DNA of 64,000 bases, from the NCBI RefSeq assembly GCF_036311985.1, contig NZ_JAZDCJ010000038.1; one strand, written 5' to 3'. Position 1 is the first letter of the stretch. Each line of letters opens with the position of its first letter. The notes under the pieces were generated by a model. The model did not search any database, was not told the origin of the DNA, and saw only the letters and a list, made by a program, of their open reading frames with translations. Below are positions 42,101 to 50,183 of this stretch, one piece after another. The position numbers and the translations under genes were made by a program. The stretch comes from JAZDCJ01 sp036311985 (GTDB taxonomy: Bacteria; Actinomycetota; Actinomycetes; Actinomycetales; Micrococcaceae).

Positions 42101-42976
42101 GTAGGTGTTCCAGACCTCGCGGCCCGGGACGGCGAGCCGCGCGGCGAGCTCGGGCGGGCAGGCCTCGCCGCCGAAGATCAGCAGGCGGACGTTCTCCAGG
42201 GCCTCGGCGGGCCATAGGGCGGCCAGCGTCGGGACCGTGGAGACGGCGGTGATTCCGCGCGTGACGAGCCACGGACCGAGGTCCATGCCGGAGCGGACGA
42301 GGGAGCGCGGGGCCGGCACGAGGCAGGCGCCGTGCCGCCACGCGAGCCACATCTCCTCGCACGAGGCGTCGAAGGCCACGGAGAGTCCCGCCAGGACGCG
42401 GTCCTGCGGGCCGAGCGGTTCGGCGGAGAGGAAGATGCGGGCCTCGGCGTCGACGAACGCGGCGGCCGAGCGGTGGGTCACCGCGACGCCTTTCGGGGTC
42501 CCGGTGGACCCGGACGTGAAGATGATCCAGGCATCGTCCCCGCCCGCGGCCTCCCGCGGCGAGGGGAACGGGGCCGGCCGCCCCTTCTCCAGCACCATCT
42601 TTCCGTCGCCGCGCAGGATCCCGGCCACGCGGGCCTCGGAGAACACCACGCGGGCGCGCTCGTCGGGGTCGTCGGCGTCGACGGGGACGTACGCGGCCCC
42701 GATCATGAGCGCGGCGAGGATCGCGATGTAGAGCTCGTTGGTGCCGGAGGGGATCCTCACCCCGACGCGGTCGCCCGCGCCGAGTCCCGCGGTGTGCAGG
42801 ACGACGGCCTGCTGCTTCACCGCGTCGAGCAGTTCGGCGTAGCTCAGGACGTCGTGGCCGTCGTCGAGGGCCGGGGCGTCGGGGTGGGCCTCGGCGCTCG
42901 CGCGCAGGATGTCGACGAGGGTCCGCGGTGCCGGGGCGTGTTCCCCGGCCGGGTACTGCGGGAGGTAGTGCGTCAC
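39113..42976 (-). CDS. pls: Pls-type single-module NRPS: probable poly-L-lysine synthetase
   Basis: 1287-residue membrane synthetase with the epsilon-polylysine synthetase plan. Adenylation domain 17-485: IFTSGSTGTPKG, NTYGPTEAT, YRSGDLV, PTKTSGKVDR. Thiolation domain 500-575 has S535 in GGGSL. Six membrane segments lie near 592-612, 631-660, 825-850, 865-895, 1070-1100 and 1103-1130. Three hexapeptide-like soluble domains lie at about 700-805, 940-1040 and 1175-1287, the C1-C3 domains of Pls. Read against GrsA, the substrate code is D-A-E-S-I-G-T-V-V-K, close to the lysine code DAESIGSVIK. There is no condensation or thioesterase domain. The GTG start is 1 nt after the oxidoreductase stop. 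The product is inferred as a lysine or diamino-acid homopolymer. Confidence 0.9.
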   Translation of the reverse strand: MTHYLPQYPAGEHAPAPRTLVDILRASAEAHPDAPALDDGHDVLSYAELLDAVKQQAVVLHTAGLGAGDRVGVRIPSGTNELYIAILAALMIGAAYVPVDADDPDERARVVFSEARVAGILRGDGKMVLEKGRPAPFPSPREAAGGDDAWIIFTSGSTGTPKGVAVTHRSAAAFVDAEARIFLSAEPLGPQDRVLAGLSVAFDASCEEMWLAWRHGACLVPAPRSLVRSGMDLGPWLVTRGITAVSTVPTLAALWPAEALENVRLLIFGGEACPPELAARLAVPGREVWNTYGPTEATVVACAARMDGRGPVRIGLPLDGWDLAVVDDAGVPVGDGETGQLIIGGVGLARYLDPAKDAEKYAPMDTLGWERAYRSGDLVVADPEGLLFVGRADEQVKLGGRRIELGEVDAALQALPGVSGAAAAVKTTAAGNQVLVGYLAAAPEHDLDAARAHLAQELPAALVPLLAVVADLPTKTSGKVDRDALPWPLPGVGDAEGSLPELDEDARWIVEQWGAVLGAPATSLDADFFASGGGSLSAAQLVSALRARYPSVTVGDVYSHPRVGALIESLGGHVAAAPVDPRTVRRTTRKAQVFQTLMGIPLFILVGMRWLTYAMAANNLLSAWGGFTAAPTVSWWWVLACWLVFVSPPGRMALTVVAARILLRGLEPGSYPRSGKVHLRLWLAQQISDLVDPVSLASATWVPYYARALGARIGRDTTLHSVPPVTGMLTLGRGAAIEPEVDLSGYWLDGDRIHVGHVKVGAGATVGARSTLLPGAVVADDAEIAPGSAVAGTTRPGLAYSGSPATRTGKAKPGWPDERRRQRAAATVGFGIASASLSLVPYAGVAAAAAAAALMMRGAPGLSAALPQLLAAVPLAAAVWFAVNMVLIAGAVRLLSIGITEGWHPVRSRVGWQVWATERLLDMARDLLFPLYASLFTPAWLRILGAKVGRDVEASTVLLLPKMTTIGSGAFLADDTMVASYELGGGWMRIAPAKIGKRAFLGNSGMAGAGRRVPKNGLVAVLSATPPKAKAGSSWLGSPPVRLRRTAVASDESRTFNPPARLKVARAVWELCRFVPVVVTVGVAALVLAALDALALWAGYATAAALSGAVMLAAGALAAGSAVVAKWVLVGPIRAGEHPLWSSFIWRNEVVDTFIEMVCAPWFARSAAGTPALVWFLRALGARIGHGVWCESYWLPEADLVSLGDSSTVNRGCVVQTHLFHDRVMAIDTVSLGAGSTMGPHGVILPAASLSDGATVGPASLVMRGENVPPSSYWMGNPVKPWSRPAT

Positions 42977-42977
42977 C

Positions 42978-43964
42978 TTAGCCGTCCTGGCCGGCGGCGG
43001 AGGGTTCGAGGACGAGCTTTCCCGTGGTGCGGCGGGATTCGAGCTCCGTGTGGGCGAGGCCCGCGTCCGCGAGCGGGAAGCGCCCGCCGATGCGCACGTC
43101 GAGCCGGCCCTCGGCGACGAGTGAGAACAGCTCGCCGGAGCGCCATGCCCGCTCCTCGGCGTCGAGCAGGAAGTCGTTCAGCTTGGGTCGGGTGACCGTG
43201 AGCGAGCCGTGGGCGTTGAGCTGCTGCAGGTCGAACGGCGGCACCTGGCCCGAGGCGCCGCCGAAGAGCACGAGCGTGCCGCGGATCCGCAGCGCGTCGA
43301 GGGAGTGCTCGAACGTGTCCTTGCCGATCCCGTCGTAGACGACGTCGACGCCGCGGCCCCCGGTGAGTTCGCGCACGCGGTGCGGGACGTCGTCGTAGTC
43401 CAGCACGTGGTCGGCGCCGGCCGCGCGGGCGAGCGCGGCCTTCCCGGGCGTCGACGTCGTCGTGATGACGGTGGCTCCCTTGAGCTTGAGGAGCTGGATG
43501 AGCAGCAGTCCGACTCCGCCGGCGCCGGCGTAGCAGAGGGCCGTGTCGCCGGCCTGGACGGCATAGCTGGAATTGACCAGGTAGTGCGCGGTCATCCCCT
43601 GGAGCGGCAGGGCTCCGGCCACGTCGAGGGGCACGCCGTCGGGGACCCGGAGGGCCTTCTCCGCGGACAACACCGTGTACTCGGCGTAGGTGCCCGTGCC
43701 CTCCGTCGTGGCGACGCGGTCGCCGACGGCGAAGTCCTCGACGCCGGGACCGAGCTCGACGACCGTCCCGGAGGCCTCGGACCCCGGGACGAACGGGTGC
43801 TCGACGGGGTAGACGCCGGATCGCTGGTACGTCTCGATGAAGTTGACCCCGACGGCGGCGACCTCCACGAGGAGCTTCCCTGGACCCGGCGCGGGGCGGG
43901 GGACGTCGACGGCAGTGAGGACCTCCGGGCCCCCGGCCCGGGTGGTGTGGACGGCGATCGGCAT
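42978..43964 (-). CDS. NADPH:quinone oxidoreductase-like MDR dehydrogenase
   Basis: 328-residue zinc-independent medium-chain dehydrogenase of the quinone oxidoreductase type. It opens MPIAVHTTRAGGPEVL. The GVNFIETYQRSGVY segment and the nucleotide site AGAGGVGLLLIQLLK are typical. ATG 43964 has AAGGAG upstream and TAGGCT at 44000-44005. Its TAA is 1 nt before the Pls start, so it is the first gene of a three-gene operon with pls and the M1 peptidase. A role in polymer synthesis is not known; general quinone or enone reduction is likely. Confidence 0.9.
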   Translation of the reverse strand: MPIAVHTTRAGGPEVLTAVDVPRPAPGPGKLLVEVAAVGVNFIETYQRSGVYPVEHPFVPGSEASGTVVELGPGVEDFAVGDRVATTEGTGTYAEYTVLSAEKALRVPDGVPLDVAGALPLQGMTAHYLVNSSYAVQAGDTALCYAGAGGVGLLLIQLLKLKGATVITTTSTPGKAALARAAGADHVLDYDDVPHRVRELTGGRGVDVVYDGIGKDTFEHSLDALRIRGTLVLFGGASGQVPPFDLQQLNAHGSLTVTRPKLNDFLLDAEERAWRSGELFSLVAEGRLDVRIGGRFPLADAGLAHTELESRRTTGKLVLEPSAAGQDG

Positions 43965-44061
43965 GGCGTGCTCCTTCGGTGCGGAAATGCTCGCATGCCA
44001 GCCTAGTGCGTGCTGGTAAACGGAAGGGGTCGGCCGTCCTGGGCGGAGACGCATCGCGCCA

Positions 44062-44092
44062 TGAATAATTATTAGCCATTGTGCATAAAGGA
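44062..44092 (+). promoter_or_regulatory. ArgR boxes upstream of argC
   Basis: TGAATAATTATTAG (44062-44075) is a near-perfect ArgR half-palindrome pair. A weaker TTGTGCATAAAGGA follows at 44079-44092. They abut the argC -10 hexamer, so bound ArgR would block transcription. Confidence 0.75.
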
Positions 44093-44095
44093 GAC

Positions 44096-44101
44096 TAGGC
44101 T
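44096..44101 (+). promoter_or_regulatory. -10 hexamer TAGGCT of argC (leaderless layout)
   Basis: TAGGCT, 6 nt, then ATG 44108, directly after the ArgR boxes. Confidence 0.6.
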
Positions 44102-44107
44102 GGTCCC

Positions 44108-45139
44108 ATGACAGTTTCGGTAGCGGTATCCGGGGCCAGCGGCTACGCGGGCGGCGAGGTCCTGCGCCTCCTGGCCCACCACCCCGGCGTGGAGATCGGC
44201 GCCATCACGGCGCACAGCAACGCGGGACAGGCGCTCGGCGCCCTGCAGCCCCACTTGAGGTCCCTCGCGGACCGGGTCCTCGTCGAGACGAGCGTCGAGA
44301 ACCTGGCCGGGCACGACGTCGTCTTCCTCGCCCTCCCGCACGGAGCCAGCGCGGCGATCGCCGCGCGCCTGCCCGAGGAGACGCTCGTGATCGACGCCGG
44401 CGCCGACCACCGCCTCGAATCGGCCGCGGAATGGGAGCGCTTCTACGGTTCCCCGCACGCGGGAACCTGGCCGTACGGCCTGCCGGAGCTGCCCGGAGCC
44501 CGCGCGGCGCTCGCCGGAGCCCGCCGCATCGCCGTGCCCGGTTGCTACCCGACGAGCGCGCAGCTCGCCCTGGTCCCGGGGTTCTCCGCCGGCCTGCTCG
44601 AGCCGGACGACGTCGTGATCGTCGCCGCCTCGGGGACCTCCGGCGCGGGCAAGTCCGCCAAGACCCACCTCATCGGCTCCGAGGTCATGGGCGGCATGAG
44701 CCCCTACGGCGTCGGCGGCGGACACCGCCACACCCCGGAGATGGAGCAGGGCTTCTCCCGCGCCGCCGGCCGCCCCGTCACGGTCTCCTTCACGCCCACG
44801 CTGGCCCCCATGGCCCGCGGCATCCTCACCACGGCGACGGCGCGCGTCGTCCCCGGGACGGAACCGGCGGCATTGCGCCGCGCGTGGGAGGAGGCCTACG
44901 CGGGCGAGGAGTTCGTCCACCTCCTGCCCGAGGGCCAGTGGCCGCACACCAAGCACGTCCTCGGTTCCAACCACGTCCACCTCCAGCTGGCCTACGACCG
45001 GCACGCCGGACGCGTCATCGTGGTCTGCGCCATCGACAACCTCGCCAAGGGCACCGCCGGGGGTGCCGTCCAGTCCATGAACATCGCCCTGGGCCTGCCC
45101 GAGCACACGGGCCTGCGGATCGAAGGGATGGCACCATGA
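44108..45139 (+). CDS. argC: N-acetyl-gamma-glutamyl-phosphate reductase
   Basis: Reduces N-acetylglutamyl phosphate with NADPH. The 343-residue protein has GASGYAGGEVLRLL for the nucleotide and the catalytic Cys in VPGCYPTSAQLAL. First gene of argCJBDFRGH. It overlaps argJ by ATGA. Confidence 0.97.
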   Translation: MTVSVAVSGASGYAGGEVLRLLAHHPGVEIGAITAHSNAGQALGALQPHLRSLADRVLVETSVENLAGHDVVFLALPHGASAAIAARLPEETLVIDAGADHRLESAAEWERFYGSPHAGTWPYGLPELPGARAALAGARRIAVPGCYPTSAQLALVPGFSAGLLEPDDVVIVAASGTSGAGKSAKTHLIGSEVMGGMSPYGVGGGHRHTPEMEQGFSRAAGRPVTVSFTPTLAPMARGILTTATARVVPGTEPAALRRAWEEAYAGEEFVHLLPEGQWPHTKHVLGSNHVHLQLAYDRHAGRVIVVCAIDNLAKGTAGGAVQSMNIALGLPEHTGLRIEGMAP

Positions 45140-46344
45140 GCACCCACGAGAACGACCCCGCGGCCGGGAGCCCCGGCACCAGCCCCGCGGGAGTCACCGC
45201 CGCCCGTGGATTCCGGGCCTCCGGCGTCGCCGCCGGCCTGAAGTCCACGGGCCGTCCCGACGTCGCGCTCGTCGTCAACGACGGCCCGCGGCACGACGCC
45301 GCCGCGGTCTTCACGTCCAACCGCGTGGCCGCCGCCCCCGTGCACTGGTCCCGCCAGATCGTCTCCGACGGCCGGGCCGACGCCGTCCTGCTCAACTCGG
45401 GAGGGGCCAACGCCTGCACCGGGCCGGAGGGCTTCCAGAACACGCACGCGAGCGCGGAGCACACGGCCGGCCTTCTCGGCGTCTCCGCGGGCGACGTCGT
45501 CGTCTGCTCCACGGGACTGATCGGGGTGCAGCTGCCCATGGACCGCCTCCTGCCGGGCGTCGACGCGGCCGTGGCCGCGCTCGGCGACGGGCGCGGGGCC
45601 GGGGCCGGCGCCGCCGAGGCCATCATGACGACCGACTCGGTCCCGAAGGAGTCCGGGTTCGCCGGATCGGGCTACGTCATCGGCGGGATGGCCAAGGGGG
45701 CGGGAATGCTCGCGCCCGGCCTCGCGACGATGCTCGTCGTCGTCACGACCGACGCCGTGATGGAGCCCGCCATGCTCGATGCCGCCCTGCGCGCCGCGAC
45801 GCGCGTCAGCTTCGACCGCGCCGACTCGGACGGCTGCATGTCCACCAACGACACGGTCGTCCTCCTGGCCTCCGGGGCCTCCGGGACGGCGCCGGATCCG
45901 GAGGAGTTCACGGCCGGGCTCACGGCCGTGTGCACCGATCTGGCGCTCCAGCTCATCCACGACGCCGAGGGGGCCGAGCACACCATCACGATCCGCACGT
46001 TCAACGCCGCGAGCGAGGAGGACGCCGAGGAGGTCGGCCGGGCCGTGGCCCGCTCGAACCTCTTCAAGGCCGCGATCTTCGGCAGGGACCCCAATTGGGG
46101 CCGCGTCCTCTCCGCGGTCGGCACCACTCAGGCGGCCTTCGAGGCGGACCGGCTCAACGTCGCCATCAACGGCGTGCAGATCTGCCGGAACGGCGGGATC
46201 GGCGAGGACCGCTCGCTCGTCTCCCTCGAGGACCGCGCGGTCCTGGTCGAGATCGACCTCGCCGCCGGGGACGCCGAGGCGAGCCTCTGGACCAACGACC
46301 TCACGCACGACTACGTGCACGAGAACTCCGCCTACAGCAGCTAG
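45136..46344 (+). CDS. argJ: Glutamate N-acetyltransferase / ornithine acetyltransferase
   Basis: Recycles the acetyl group from N-acetylornithine to glutamate. The precursor self-cleaves at the Ala-Thr bond in APGLATMLVVV, preceded by GGMAKGAGM. 402 residues, normal. The N-terminal ~20 residues are a polar extension. Starts in the argC stop (ATGA). Its presence means the pathway is the cyclic one, which needs little ArgA activity. Confidence 0.97.
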   Translation: MSTHENDPAAGSPGTSPAGVTAARGFRASGVAAGLKSTGRPDVALVVNDGPRHDAAAVFTSNRVAAAPVHWSRQIVSDGRADAVLLNSGGANACTGPEGFQNTHASAEHTAGLLGVSAGDVVVCSTGLIGVQLPMDRLLPGVDAAVAALGDGRGAGAGAAEAIMTTDSVPKESGFAGSGYVIGGMAKGAGMLAPGLATMLVVVTTDAVMEPAMLDAALRAATRVSFDRADSDGCMSTNDTVVLLASGASGTAPDPEEFTAGLTAVCTDLALQLIHDAEGAEHTITIRTFNAASEEDAEEVGRAVARSNLFKAAIFGRDPNWGRVLSAVGTTQAAFEADRLNVAINGVQICRNGGIGEDRSLVSLEDRAVLVEIDLAAGDAEASLWTNDLTHDYVHENSAYSS

Positions 46345-46353
46345 GACGCCCTG

Positions 46354-47271
46354 ATGGACACTGCGGAAACGACCCGGGCCGACGCCCAACGCAAGGCGGA
46401 GGCCCTCATCGAGGCCCTGCCCTGGATCCAGCGCTTCGCCGGCACCACGATGGTGGTCAAGTACGGCGGCAACGCCATGGTGAACGAGGAGCTGCGCCGC
46501 GCGTTCGCCGAGGACATCGTCTTCCTCCACCACGCCGGGATCCACCCCGTCGTCGTGCACGGCGGCGGGCCGCAGATCAACGGGATGCTCGCCCGGCTGG
46601 GGATCGAGTCGGAGTTCCGGGGCGGGCTGCGCGTGACGACCCCCGAGGCCATGGACATCGTCCGCATGGTGCTCACGGGCCAGGTGGGGCGCGAGCTCGT
46701 CGGCCTCGTGAACTCGCACGGCCCCTACGCCGTCGGCCTCTCCGGCGAGGACGCGGGGCTGCTGCGCGCCGAGCGCACCGGGACCGTGGTCGACGGCGAG
46801 GAAGTCGACCTCGGGCTCGTCGGAGAGGTGACGGGCGTCGAGCCGCGGGCCATCCTGGACCTCATCGGCGCCGGGCGGATCCCCGTGATCTCCACGGTCG
46901 CCCCGGAGGTCGGCCCCGGAGGCGAGCCGACCGGCGTCGTCCTGAACGTCAACGCCGACACCGCGGCCGCCGCCCTCGCGGCCGCGCTGGGCGCCTCCAA
47001 GCTCGTCATCCTCACCGACGTCGAGGGGCTCTACGCCGACTGGCCGGACAAGTCCTCGCTCATCTCCTCGCTCACGGCCGACGAGCTGCGCGCCATGCTC
47101 GGCTCCCTCGAGTCCGGGATGATCCCCAAGATGGCGGCGTGCCTCGCCGCGGTCGACGCGGGTGTCGAGCGCGCCCACATCGTCGACGGGCGCCAGCCGC
47201 ACTCGATGCTCCTGGAGGTCTTCACCTCCGCCGGCGTCGGCACCCAGGTGGTTCCGGGAGGCGCGGCATGA
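46354..47271 (+). CDS. argB: Acetylglutamate kinase
   Basis: Phosphorylates N-acetylglutamate and is commonly the arginine-inhibited step. The 305-residue protein has VVKYGGNAMVNEE, HGGGPQINGML and the C-terminal GGMIPKM-like ESGMIPKMAAC. The gap to argJ is 9 nt, and it overlaps argD by ATGA. Confidence 0.97.
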   Translation: MDTAETTRADAQRKAEALIEALPWIQRFAGTTMVVKYGGNAMVNEELRRAFAEDIVFLHHAGIHPVVVHGGGPQINGMLARLGIESEFRGGLRVTTPEAMDIVRMVLTGQVGRELVGLVNSHGPYAVGLSGEDAGLLRAERTGTVVDGEEVDLGLVGEVTGVEPRAILDLIGAGRIPVISTVAPEVGPGGEPTGVVLNVNADTAAAALAAALGASKLVILTDVEGLYADWPDKSSLISSLTADELRAMLGSLESGMIPKMAACLAAVDAGVERAHIVDGRQPHSMLLEVFTSAGVGTQVVPGGAA

Positions 47272-48611
47272 GCGCGGGCACGGAGGGAACGACGCCGGGG
47301 CGGGACGCCGGCGCGCAGGGCGCCGTGGGTGCCCCGGGGGAGGCCGGGGGACCGGCCCGGGCAGGGACCGCGGGTGCGGCCGACGGGCTGGCGGGCACCC
47401 TCGAGGGGCTGCGCAACGCGGAGCTCCTGGGGCGCTACGAGGGCTCGCTGCTGGGGGTCTTCGGCACGCCGCAGCGCGTGCTCGTCCGCGGCTCGGGCTG
47501 TACCGTCTGGGACGCCGACGGCAAGGAGTACCTCGACCTGCTCGGGGGCATCGCCGTCAACGCGCTCGGGCACGCGCACCCGTTGCTGACGAGCGTCGTC
47601 TCGAGCCAGCTCGCCACGCTCGGCCACGTCTCCAACTTCTTCACGAGCCCGCCCCAGATCGCGCTCGCCGAGAAGCTCCTCGAACTCGCCCAGGCGCCGG
47701 CGGGCTCGCGCGTGTTCTTCGCGAACTCCGGGACCGAGGCCAACGAGGCCGCCTTCAAGCTGGCCCGGCGCAACGGCGGGGGAGCGGGAGGGAGCCGGAC
47801 CCGGATCATCGCGCTCGAGAACGCCTTCCACGGGCGCAGCCTCGGTGCCCTCGCCCTGACTTGGAAAAAGGCCTACCGCGAGCCCTTCGAGCCGTTGCCC
47901 GGCGGCGTGGAATGGGTTCCGGCCGGCGACGTCGAGGCGCTGCGCGCCGCCGTCGACGAGACGGTGGCCGCCGTGTTCATCGAGCCCGTGCAGGGCGAGG
48001 CCGGCGTCCACGGCTTCCCGCCCGGTTACCTTGAGCAGGCGCGCGCCATCACGCGCGAGGCCGGCGCGCTCCTGGTCTTCGACGAGGTCCAGACGGGGAT
48101 CGGCCGCACGGGACGCTGGTTCGCCTCCGAGGGCGTGCTCCCGGACGCGATGAGCCTGGCCAAGGGCCTCGGCGGCGGGTTCCCGATCGGCGCCCTGATC
48201 ACCTTCGGCGAGCACGCCTCCTCGCTGCTCGGGCCGGGCCAGCACGGGACGACGTTCGGCGGGAACCCCGCCGCCACCGCCGCCGCCCTCGCGACCCTGC
48301 ACGTCATCGAGTCGCAGGGGATCCTCGAGCACGTGGAGCGGACGGGACGGGCCACGGCCCGGATGCTCGGCGCGCTCGACTGCGTCGAGTCCGTGCGAGC
48401 CCACGGCCTGCTGATCGGCTTCGACCTGGCCTCGGGCTCCGCTCCCGCCGTCGTCCGCCACGCCCTCGAGGCCGGATTCATCGTCAACGCGCCCGGCGAG
48501 CGGACCCTGCGCCTGGCCCCGCCCCTTGTCGTGACCGAGGAGCAGCTCGGCCGCTTCGCCGACGCGCTCCCCGCCATCCACGCCGCCGCACTCCAGGAGG
48601 AGAACGCATGA
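47268..48611 (+). CDS. argD: Acetylornithine aminotransferase
   Basis: PLP aminotransferase of arginine (and often lysine) synthesis. The PLP lysine is in SLAKGLGGGFPIGA, the cofactor-binding Asp in VFDEVQTGIGRTG, and NSGTEANEAAFKLAR is conserved. At 447 residues it is about 45 longer than usual because of a Gly/Ala-rich N-terminal extension. A later in-frame start cannot be excluded, but the ATGA overlap with argB favours 47268. Confidence 0.95.
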   Translation: MSAGTEGTTPGRDAGAQGAVGAPGEAGGPARAGTAGAADGLAGTLEGLRNAELLGRYEGSLLGVFGTPQRVLVRGSGCTVWDADGKEYLDLLGGIAVNALGHAHPLLTSVVSSQLATLGHVSNFFTSPPQIALAEKLLELAQAPAGSRVFFANSGTEANEAAFKLARRNGGGAGGSRTRIIALENAFHGRSLGALALTWKKAYREPFEPLPGGVEWVPAGDVEALRAAVDETVAAVFIEPVQGEAGVHGFPPGYLEQARAITREAGALLVFDEVQTGIGRTGRWFASEGVLPDAMSLAKGLGGGFPIGALITFGEHASSLLGPGQHGTTFGGNPAATAAALATLHVIESQGILEHVERTGRATARMLGALDCVESVRAHGLLIGFDLASGSAPAVVRHALEAGFIVNAPGERTLRLAPPLVVTEEQLGRFADALPAIHAAALQEENA

Positions 48612-49573
48612 GCACCCCGACCGTCCGCCACTTCCTCGCCGACACCGACCTGAGCCCGGCCGAGCAGGCCGAGGTCCTCGACCTGGCCGCCGCGATGAAG
48701 GCCGACCGCTACGGCTGGCGCCCCTACGCGGGCCCGCAGACCGTCGCGGTCTTCTTCGACAAGACCTCGACCCGCACGCGCGTCTCCTTCGCCGCGGGCA
48801 TCGCCGAGCTGGGCGGCACGGCGCTCATCGTCAACCCGGGGGAGTCCCAGCTGGGCCACAAGGAATCGGTCGCCGACTCCGCGCGGGTCCTCGAGCGCAT
48901 GGTCTCCACGATCGTCTGGCGGACCTACGCGCAGTCCGGGCTGGAGGAGATGGCCGCGAACTCCCGCGTTCCCGTGGTCAACGCGCTCTCCGACGACTAC
49001 CACCCCTGCCAGCTGCTGGCCGACCTGCTGACGATCCGCGAGCACAAGGGGCGCACCGAGGGGCTCGTCCTGGCGTACCTCGGCGACGCGGCGAACAACA
49101 TGGCGAACTCCTACCTGCTCGCCTGTGCGACCGCCGGCATGCACGTGCGCGTTGCCGGGCCCGAGGGCTACCAGCCGGATCCGGCCGTGGTGGCCGCCGC
49201 CGAGGAGCGCGCCGCCGCCACGGGCGGCTCGGTCCTCGTCACGGCCGACGCCGGGGCCGCGCTCGCCGGCGCGGACGTCGTGGTCACCGACACCTGGGTG
49301 TCCATGGGGCAGGAAGAGGAGAAGGCGCAGCGCCAGCTCCTGTTCCGCGACTACGCGGTCGACGCGGCGGCCATGGCCCTGGCGGCGCCCGACGCCGTGT
49401 TCCTGCACTGCCTGCCGGCCTACCGGGGCTACGAGGTCTCCGCCGAGGTCATCGACGGGCCGCAGTCCGTCGTCTTCGACGAGGCGGAGAACCGGCTCCA
49501 CGCCCAGAAGGCCCTCATGGCCTGGCTCATGGAACGCTCCGGGCTGGCCGACGGCGCGGGCCGGGTCCGATGA
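48608..49573 (+). CDS. argF: Ornithine carbamoyltransferase
   Basis: Makes citrulline from ornithine and carbamoyl phosphate. The 321-residue protein has the carbamoyl phosphate site STRTRVSF, YHPCQLLADL and the ornithine site FLHCLPAYRG. It overlaps argD and argR by 4 bases each. Confidence 0.97.
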   Translation: MSTPTVRHFLADTDLSPAEQAEVLDLAAAMKADRYGWRPYAGPQTVAVFFDKTSTRTRVSFAAGIAELGGTALIVNPGESQLGHKESVADSARVLERMVSTIVWRTYAQSGLEEMAANSRVPVVNALSDDYHPCQLLADLLTIREHKGRTEGLVLAYLGDAANNMANSYLLACATAGMHVRVAGPEGYQPDPAVVAAAEERAAATGGSVLVTADAGAALAGADVVVTDTWVSMGQEEEKAQRQLLFRDYAVDAAAMALAAPDAVFLHCLPAYRGYEVSAEVIDGPQSVVFDEAENRLHAQKALMAWLMERSGLADGAGRVR

Positions 49574-50082
49574 GCACCCAGGCGTCGCAGCCCTCGACGA
49601 AGACGGCGCGCCAGGCCCGGATCAAGGCGATCCTGGGCACGGAGTCCGTGCGCTCGCAGGCGGAGCTCGCCGTGCTGCTGGCCGGCGAGGGCGTCCAGGT
49701 GACCCAGGCGACGCTGTCCCGGGACCTCGTCGAGCTGGGGGCCATCCGGGTCCGCGGCGTCGACGGGGGGCTCGTCTACGCCGTGCGGGCGGAGGGAGGG
49801 GACCCGACGCCGAGGACCGGGCTGAGCCAGGAGGTGCTGGATGCGCGGCTGGCCAAGCTCTGCGCCGAGCTGCTCGTCACCGCGGAGGCCTCGGGCAACC
49901 TCGTCGTCCTGCGCACGCCGCCCGGAGCGGCGAACTTCCTGGCCCTGGCGATCGACCATTCCGTCCTGCCCGACGTGCTCGGGACGATCGCCGGCGACGA
50001 CACCGTCGTGCTCGTGACCCGGGACCCCGCCGGAGGCGAGGAGGTCGCCGCGCGCTTCCTGGAGCTCGCGGACCCGCAGTAG
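49570..50082 (+). CDS. argR: Arginine repressor
   Basis: Arginine-responsive repressor, 170 residues. The N-terminal winged helix has the recognition stretch VTQATLSRDLVELGAIRV. The C-terminal oligomerisation/arginine domain ends in TIAGDDTVVLVTRD. It sits inside the operon it probably controls, so it is autoregulated through the argC boxes. Further ArgR-like sites lie between it and argG. Confidence 0.96.
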   Translation: MSTQASQPSTKTARQARIKAILGTESVRSQAELAVLLAGEGVQVTQATLSRDLVELGAIRVRGVDGGLVYAVRAEGGDPTPRTGLSQEVLDARLAKLCAELLVTAEASGNLVVLRTPPGAANFLALAIDHSVLPDVLGTIAGDDTVVLVTRDPAGGEEVAARFLELADPQ

Positions 50083-50102
50083 GGCGGCCGCCTTGCACGT
50101 CA

Positions 50103-50135
50103 TGCATAAGTATGTAGACTTGTGAATAACATTCA
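50103..50135 (+). promoter_or_regulatory. ArgR boxes and -10 upstream of argG
   Basis: TGCATAAGTATGTA (50103-50116) and the near-perfect palindrome TGAATAACATTCA (50123-50135) flank a TAGACT -10 candidate (50115-50120). A second arginine-controlled promoter for argGH is therefore likely. Confidence 0.7.
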
Positions 50136-50183
50136 CTCCCCGATTCCGCCGCGCCGGCGTATCCGGCACCCAAGGAGCACACC

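Noticed and set aside
39254..42217. 987-codon plus-strand ORF opposite pls
   Set aside because: Shadow frame of the pls coding strand with Arg/Gly/Asp-rich composition and no domain.
19799..47300. Shared EGTTPGR at the N-termini of the SseB protein and ArgD
   Set aside because: Seven residues in GC-rich low-complexity extensions; chance similarity is likely.
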